Under the pieces are notes generated by a model, which was not told the DNA's origin, made no database searches, and worked only from the letters and a program-made list of their open reading frames with translations. Positions 40,601 to 49,600 of a stretch of DNA of 64,000 nt are shown here, one piece after another. Source of the DNA: Oxyruncus cristatus (Eukaryota > Chordata > Aves > Passeriformes > Cotingidae); NCBI GenBank assembly GCA_013399855.1, contig VXAY01006213.1, positions 1 through 64,000 on the forward strand. Direction: 5' to 3'. How positions within the stretch are numbered: position 1 is the stretch's first letter; each line of letters begins with the position of its first letter. Both the position numbers and the translations under genes were made by a program.

Positions 40601-43600
40601 CTCTGGGGATGGCACTTTACTTCTTCCCTTACTCAGGGAGTGGTGTGTGTGGGGGGTCATTAGAGCATACTTTATGCCATGCCCTTCAAATAATGAATCC
40701 CCAAATTCTCTATCACATGTAATTTCTAGCTTTGTTTTTAAATTACTGAATTAGTTAAAATATATTGCATGGCAAAAGAGCTTTTCCAATAGTTACAGTG
40801 AATGTAATATACAGGGAATTGCTTGGTGGTGGACAACTGAGAAAAGGAGCAGAGTAAAGTTATGCTAAAAAAGGAGGACCAATTTGATGCAAGGCAAACA
40901 CCTCAGGAAGCAAAAATCTATGCAGACATTATGAAAACCTGCAAAGGATAACACCAAACTGACTCTGGGGAAGGACTAAAAAGGAAACAGAGAAGACTGG
41001 AAAACAGTCAGTATTTCCCTTGATCTTACCATCACTCATGGGGCCAAAACCAGCTAATCAAGTAAAACTGGAAGGTTGAAGAAATGGAAACAGCAAGCAC
41101 ACCACTTACCAAGTTCTTCCTTAGGAAATACAAGAAATGTGTTCTCCTCATTCAGGTTTTTGTTAAAGTCTATACATAGCTCATTCAATTTTTTCTTCAT
41201 TGTCTTTATTTCCTGTATTGGGTATAAACTGAATTTAGTGGAAAATCAAAAATCAAAGTTGGCAGTTTCTGTCTTCCACATGAATAGTATTTCACTTTTT
41301 CCAGCTAGGCCCTCTACTAGCTGACAGTAAATACCAGCACTGAGCAAATAACACACTACAGGTAGCATCATACTTCACTATCCCTCAGTCTCCCTCTTAT
41401 GTTTCTTTTAGCTCTTAGCAATATTGTTGCCAAGGAACCCTGGGTCAGGGCTATCACTCCAACATTCCAAACACAACTCTGAAGGGACTAGACAGATTAA
41501 ACACATACACTGAACAGTTTTATGTTCTAACATTCAATTATTTTCTGAATTACAATTTTAAGAGTAAAAATATCCACTAAAATCATTGAGAATGAAGGGA
41601 GTAAAAATGCATTCAACCTACTGAAAAACAGTGCTTTGGAATTGTACAGGTATGGTATAACAAAAAGAACAGACTACCCCACAGCACAAGACCACTCCAA
41701 AACCCTTTTTAAAATCTGGATATTCATCCATCTGAAACATGTTCTAATATATCTTATATCAAGTTTCTACACCTTACAGTCAAGTTCAAATAAACACAGT
41801 AGTTACCTCCAGGAGAATGCACACACACACAAAAAAAACCTTGGCAAAGACTACCATCAGCCAAATTTTTCACCTCAATATAATTCAATTATTGTCTCCT
41901 AAAGAATTTCAAAATATCTTTAGAGATATTTACCCATAGTTACCCTTAAACTATGAAAATACACACAAAACTGTTCTCACTAACTGAAAGGTGTGGATGA
42001 AGAATGATTATTTTCTACAAAGGGTAAAGTCTACTCATGGGTCAGAAATAAAGGTTGTTACATATGTATGACTCAGAATTTAAAGAGAATTACATTGGCA
42101 TCTGCAGAAGGCTAGAAGATAAGGGGCCTATGTGTATGCCTGAAAGACCGATACCGAGATAGCCAGGGAGCCAACCAACGACTGTTGGTAAGAACATCCA
42201 AGGACTTTTCTTTCACATGCTGTGAAAAGGAACAAGATGTTTCTGGAGAAGGGGCCATATAGAATAAGGGCAGCCCTCTTCTGAGACAAACATCCTTGTT
42301 CTGTCTCCTTGAGATAAGTACAGCACAGCAGAGGCACAGAAACAAGGTGGAGAAGTGGGCATGGACTGTAGCGGTGGGGTGGGGATCAAGAGCACCACAG
42401 ACCTCCAGTGCCTTACCCATTTCCAGAAAGGTCTAGAGGAATGGACTATGCATGATGACTAATTCATACAGAAAGTGTAAAATTTATCTCCAGGGCATGG
42501 GACTTACCTATGCAAAGGTACACCCACCAAGCCCCAGGACCCTGGACACCTTGTCAGCTGAATTGATGCTGGAGGCCGGATTAGTGATCTCATTCTCCTT
42601 TTCTCCTTTCTCTTTCCTCTTCTTTAATTCATTTCTATCTCTATCTTTTCCCTTTCACTCTACCCCTTTATCCAAAACCCACAGCTATATGCTTATACTG
42701 GGGGGTCAGGGACTAATACCAATTTCCAAGCCAAGTCTGTAATTCACTAATTAAATTTTGTAAGCTTTTGTGGACTCTCTGATTTTGTCATTCCCTTCAA
42801 CCACAAGCATCTACGAGCCTTGGGTGCTCCCTTCCCTTAAGGATGGGATGCTATAGCATCTCAGATGCTGTCAATTTTACTTCATGACTTTTGGAAGTGA
42901 CAATTGCATTCATATGCATGAGTAAATCCTCTCTTAATGGAGCCAAAGTTCTCAGAGTGGATTGTTTTTTCCCTTTTACCTACTTCGATTTTTTTTCAGG
43001 CAAAATGCTAAAATCCTGGATACATTTTACTACAGCGGTCTCAAAATTAAAATAGCTGTGCGTTTGCAAAAGTGATACATATATCTGAATGAAGGGCAGA
43101 CTAACTAGTAACATTTTTTGAGAGGTCTCTTTGCTAGGAATCTAATTTAGGCATTCTCTGTAATCAGAATATATAACAAAAGTCTTCCAGCTTGGCTTCT
43201 TTTACTCTCAATCAAAAGCTAAGAGGTGATACATCCACATCTATCCACTGAGTCCCACGAGCATCTAGCAGATTAAAAACCTTAACATTTAAACACCTTA
43301 AAGTGATTGAAGTTTAAAGGATAGATCTGGAACTAAGAACAGTTAAGATCAGAGCAAGTAATTCAGCAGGTCCAAAAGCATGAAGTTCAAATACATGCTT
43401 AGTACAGCTAACCAAAGATAATTTTATCCCCTTAACAGTTTATAACCTTTGGTTTGTAAACAAATGGTCCATATTTACATTCTGCACTTTTTTGGGAAGA
43501 TGGAGTCCATTTCTTTTTCCCACTTGGACCGATTTCTCCAGATATCGCTTTGTTTCAGGCTTTACATTTTCAAGATTGCAGTTTTGCTGAAATGACAGAA

Positions 43601-46600
43601 CAGAATACTTGAATTAACACAGTGTAAGAAACATAACAAATATTAGAAGGTTCTGAACAGTGTTGTTCTTTAGAACACTGTCACAGTAAAAAAGGAACAT
43701 CCCTGATTTTAGTGTGAAGGACTTCCCAAAAACAGTTACCTTACACAACAGTATTCTTATACTGATGCAGAATGGTTTAAAAGTATTTTTTTTTACCAAA
43801 TATCTCAGCACATTTACATGCTGTCATCATGGCAAGTCCTTTTAGTTTACGGTAAAGCACTTCAGCTTTTTCTGTAGAGACAGCTTTCTTATACACACTT
43901 CAAGAAAACCAGGGGTATAAGGTAATACTGTACCTTATAAGTCAGAGGGATTGAAAAAACTCCAAAACAATTAGATGTGTCACTGAAGGTTATCAGATGG
44001 CATAATATTTGAGCATATACATCTTTTCTTTCAGAAATGATCAAGCAGTGACAACAAATAAACAGAATCACAGAATATTCTGAGCTGGATGGGACCCACA
44101 AGGATCATCGAGTCCAAATCTTAAGTGATGGCCCGTATAGAAATCAAACCTGCAACTTTGGTATTGTTAGCACCATTTTAACCTACTGAGCTAAAAACAA
44201 TATTTCTATGCTATGCCATTACAAAGACTCTTGAATCACCATTTCCTAAAGCATCAACAATAAGAGACAGGACAGTGTTTGCAACAGAACATGGATTGGT
44301 CCTGTGCAAGTCTTCCTTCAAACTGACTACAGCATAACTGTTAAATTCAGAAACTTGCTATTTTGTCCTAAATTGAAAATAATGCTGTACACCTTTTAAT
44401 TTTATCTTCCCTCATCTAAAAGGAACATTAAAAAAGTTACTAACTTGGTAGAAAGAACGTACTGTATTTAAGTTCACGTTCAAATATGAAGCTGTTGGAA
44501 TTAGCTGTGACTTGTCTTAACAACCTCTCATCAGTTTAACTACATACAAATTAATGCTTGACTAGCACCTCTGGAAAGTAAGGAAACATGCAAATTTTAT
44601 GAAGGAGTCACACAGTTGTGTATAGCTGTCAACTTGTCAGTACAGAATACCTTCCTTAAATAGAAAAATTAAGAGACAGGAACCTACTTGTATTCCAAGA
44701 AAAAAAAAATTACAAATAAGAATTCTGAAACAGACTTTTCTGTCATTTAAAAATAATCCACAAAATAACACAAACAATATCTACTGCCACCAGTGCCCTG
44801 CACATAAGATTAGAAAATTTGTGGAAATTGATTTCTAGAACCATGAAAGAGTTTAGAAAACTTTTGTTTTTACTCTGCGCCTAAAACTCTTGTGCATATA
44901 CCAGTAGTCTACATGGAAGATTTATAAGTCTGGTGAAACAAAATGACAGTTACTTCACTTTGCGATAAACTAACCTTTCTAAAGCAACAGGCAGACTTAA
45001 CTTAGTTTACTGATACTGTCACAGGAATGATGAATATTTTTTTCTTTTTTATATTACGTGTTTACAGGAAATTTTTGTCAGAATCCATATTCTCATGAAA
45101 GGATGATCCTACTACTATAGGTCACCACACAGCTAAAGTCAATGACAATTCAACCAGGTGATTGCATGGAGTACCCCTCACTAGACCTATGTTTTTTTGC
45201 ACCTAGCACTTAGGTGTCCCTTTTGTTTGTTTTTAAATAAAAGGATGTAAATGGTAGAAATCTCTTTTTGGGAGGAAAGTAACTAAAGAAAATCACGACC
45301 TCTGTCCTCTCCAACTCAAACCTCCTATCTCCATCCTCATTCCCAGTAAATGCATAAGGCAAGTCACACAGCATATTTCATAACATAAATGCTATTGCCC
45401 TACTCCCTGCAAAAAAATGCTACTCCCTAAAAAAAAATGCTATTGCCCTACTCCCTGAACATTAGGGTCTCCTGTTGTATTTCTGGCAAATACCACTCCA
45501 TGAAATTCTGATGCTTCACAAAGATCTTTATGCTACCAAAAGCACTACATCTAGGAGTGTCAATGCTGTAATACTGAGTACAAAAATAATTGTAACAATC
45601 AAAATTTTCACATATTGTTTTCCACTGGACAACCCACAATTTCAGGGTTCTTTTTTCTGACCTAAGACTAAGTGTGATAGAAATAGCAAGACTTCAAAAT
45701 GACAGAGATGAAAAATGCAGACACTGCCACTATATTAACATTTATATTGAGCTAACTGTGCTGCAAGACTCAAAAACAGAAACAGTGAGGAAAAAAAATT
45801 AGGTACACTGAACTCTACAAAAAGCCACTGCTTTTATTACAGTAACAGTTCCGGACAGAGGATTGTGAAAAATAGCACAGTCCCTGAATAGCTCAGTGAG
45901 ACATCTCCCAATCCTTCCATTGGGCCTATGGAACTGTCATGCTGCTGAAAATTTCCTGGGTCCAAATTAAGCAAAATTTTAGGTGGAAGAAGGGAATTCA
46001 CAAACACTAGTTTTAAGCCCTTAAAGCCAGTGAATATTGGCTCCTTCTAAAGCTAAGCCAGATGAAGATTCTTTGGGCAAAAAGAGAAGAAAAACTAAGT
46101 GTTCTTCATCTTTCTTTTCATGACTGTACATTTCTCCATACACTTCAACACTAATTAGCCTTTGTGAAGTTTATCTGCATCACAGATGTGCTTAATATTA
46201 GGATGATACACATTCAAAAAGATGTCTCAGGTCTCTATTGATAAGCAAGCCTATAAACCTTCACAAGCACAGGAATCAAGGGTGCTCTGTGGCCATTTCT
46301 GAACTTTGGTCTGATCAATATGGTCTTCATCACCTGGATTTTCTTTGATGAACAATTTCCACAGTAGAAATAATAATTTTGAGTATATTACACACATGAA
46401 ATTTTGGAACTTTCCAGAAGTTTTAGATTTGTCATGTTTGATGATTTTATATAACATTTCATACTTCTTTTTTGACAACCACGCTACCTTACTCCAGGAA
46501 GAAATCTTCAGGCAGAGTAAGATACCTGGTACTCCACGAGCAAAGCCTGCAGCAGCTGTTTACAACAGGCTGTTTCCTGAGGGCATGTGGGTGGAGAAGA

Positions 46601-49600
46601 CTGGCAACATTCTTAAGCATGCCTCTGCTAGTCAGCATGTGCAGACATTAGAAGTAATAAAATTTAAAATGATACATTCACTACCAAATTCACTTTTACT
46701 CCAAGTTTCAAACCCCAAAATAAAAGTTTTCCAACTAATAAGATCTGAAGCATATTCAACAACATAATTTTATGCAAGAATTTTTCCCCCTAATGTGTCA
46801 GGAAGAGACTGCATTATTTTAATATTTTATTAAATTAAATAAAAACCCCTCCATCACTTTTTCCTCCCTCAACAGTTCCTAAACAAAGCATAATCTAGAA
46901 AGAATACTAAACAGTTGTTAGCTTGGAAAACTTTAGTCCTCATTAAGGGGAGCAAAAACATTCAGGATACCACTGAGATCAAGCAGATTTACTAGTCTAC
47001 TAGCGGACTGTGCTTTAAAGAACACGGAAGTGTGAGTGCCCTCATTCTCCTCATCTCATTTTAATCTGGCCACGGTGCAGGACTGAATTCACCTACCTGA
47101 ACTATTTAATCCCCAGTGAGGCCATGAAAAACCTGATTTCATGAAAATGTTTTACTGCCTTATTTGAACCAATACAATAATTTCAGCAGAAGTCTGAAGT
47201 CTGTGGAAGTTCTTTTTTTATGTGTTCCTGAAGCCTGACTTTTTAACTAGGAGTTTGTAACAGAAGAAGGTATTAGAAATTCATCAAAAATTAACAAAAA
47301 AGGTATGATTTGGAAATAGCAAGATTTCACCAGTCTGGCATTATTGGCAATTTCACAGTTGTGCTAAGGCAAAACTGCTACTACTTTAACAGATATTGTG
47401 AAGCTGATATATGCTCAGAGGTTGCATCTCTGGGAAATTAATACTAAAACATTCTTTCATGCTACAGTTAAGCCAAGAAAAATCTCTAAAAATACTGAAT
47501 GGAGATTTAAGCAACAATCCTAACTATTATAAAGGCCAAATATTGCTGCAAAGGTAAACGACAGGCAAACACCAAATGAAAAAGTTAAAAAATTTCAAGA
47601 AAGTAGTAGTAGCAAGTAAGAGTAATCAGTTTTCACTAGCTACTGTCAGATATCCTTGTAAATTAAAAATAGATTCACAGATATCACAGATCTGCCCTAA
47701 ATGTATCTGCGTATATTATACTGGATGTTGGGGAAAACCACAGCAAATAATAAATACATATCAAATCATTTAATTACTAGCCACAGAGCAGGGGAAGAAG
47801 AAAAAAATCAACATAAAGCACTATCTGCCAACACACAACTGAACATTCTCAAAATGGGGCTATTATATACCTGTACAAACACATAAACAATACCCAGCTA
47901 GAGGAGAACATTTGAAAATTTCCCTTGAAAACACAGCAAAAGAAGACTATGGTATTGGAAGGCACTTTAATAAGGTGCTGTAAGCATTATTCTGGTACTC
48001 AGTCAACGCTGTAAAGAGCACAAACAACGACTCTACCAAGTAGGGCTCCAATATCTTATCGGCATTACAAGGTTGGTTAAAAACTAGTGGGGTTTGAAAG
48101 GGACGATTCACATGTAAAGCACAGAAAAAAATATTTCAGTTTTCATACTTGATAGATTCCTTGTATTATCCTTAAATTAGACTTTTGGAAAATTATTACT
48201 AAATATCACTACACACGTTTGAGCAAAGCCAAATATTCTTCCCATTTGAGCTAAAAAATAATTCGTACAAATGAAGAACACATAATACCTTACGGTGCTC
48301 AATTAGAAGAGAAGATAAACAGAAAAACAAAAGCGACAGAAACTAGTTCAACAGGGAAAGCATCTTTTGACACAGTTTTATTCTGTGGCCAAAGCAACAA
48401 ATGAACAAAAGTATACAGTGCAGCTGCCTATAATTAGCAGGCCAAAAGAGGTAATTTCAGAGGTCACTACAAGTTATATGTTCTCATTAATCTTCATAAC
48501 TTAAAACAATTCTGAACTATTTCAATACAGAGTAATTTTAGACACAAATTGAAAAACAATATAAGCCAATGTAAATACACTGCGATATTGCCTCTTCTTT
48601 CCCTCTTGGAATGAGTTCAGGGAGCTCAGCCAACAGAAAACAAAAAATTCTTCTCCTGACAGGTTTCCTTTTGTTAGTTTAGCTTCCAGCTTAACCAGCT
48701 CATTGGAAGACTAAAGTCAAAACTACTGCAATGGAGGAAAGGATACACAGACCTAGATACGGCCTGCAAAGAGTGGAAGCATCAACGTACATTGTTTTCT
48801 GTTGTATAGCTGTGTCCCACAGGAAAGATTTGATTGGCATAGACAAGAGAGGAAACACAGAGTGATTTCAAAAAACACTGTGTATAAGAACAAATTTTAG
48901 ATACATTTAGATACATATAAAAAGTTATGCAGACATCACCAGGATTTACCTGCAAATAAACAATCTTCTGAAACACATCTTCTCTCATGCTCATCTCCAC
49001 ATCAAAATTAGAAAGCTTTTTGTCAGCTTCTGTACTTGCTAAGCGTACCTCTCTGTCAGGTGAAATGTGCTGGGGAAAATCCAACATGCTTCTTTCCACT
49101 GTTTAAATAAGAAGCAATGAACACAGAAGGCTAGACATGCCTTACGGATAAGGAACTTTCCGCTTTCTGACATTTATGGAAGACATAAGAAACAAAAATT
49201 CAAAGCAACCTGACACTTCAGATCAGGCTTAAAGCAAATAGTTATTACATATAAAGTAAAAATGAATAGGCAAAAGAACAAAATCACACACTATAGTAAC
49301 AAATAAACACATTAGAGAAGCTATCTATTATCCAAGACTAATTATCTCATTGTCTTCTACAAATCAACTGAAAGATGTATAAATATGATACAAATAGTTC
49401 ATCTTCCAGAAGTCATGTAAATAAAGAGTGAGGTTGTTTCATAGCTGGCACAGATGCTTCCATGTTAGCACTTAGAGTGAAAAGCTCTGAATCTTTCAAA
49501 CATGCCCATCTGTCCTGAAGTTATTTTTATATTGTTATGAGCTCAGTGTCAAATCCCCATGTACTATACTCTTCTGTGTTTAAGGCAAACACAGAAGATA

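Larger units (their letters stand above)
43587..48949 (-). other. NLN: NLN intron 3
   Basis: This 5363-nt intron contains the tRNA-headed SINE (about 44066-44198) and a small repeat cluster (45386-45459). A 140-codon plus-strand frame at 46345-46767 has no recognisable motif and is not called. Confidence 0.88.

Noticed and set aside
40400..40754. Open frames with repeated [10 protein letters not shown] (plus) and [10 protein letters not shown] (minus)
   Set aside because: The repeat unit is 30 bp, so frames stay open by arithmetic. There is no gene signal beyond the repeat.
44130..44198. Possible tRNA-Ile gene
   Set aside because: Box B, the anticodon arm and the acceptor ends are degenerate, and it is fused to a CR1-type tail, so it is the head of a SINE.
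46345..46767. 140-codon plus-strand open frame in NLN intron 3
   Set aside because: It is the longest frame not explained by a repeat, but its composition is random-like, with no motif, promoter or splice context.
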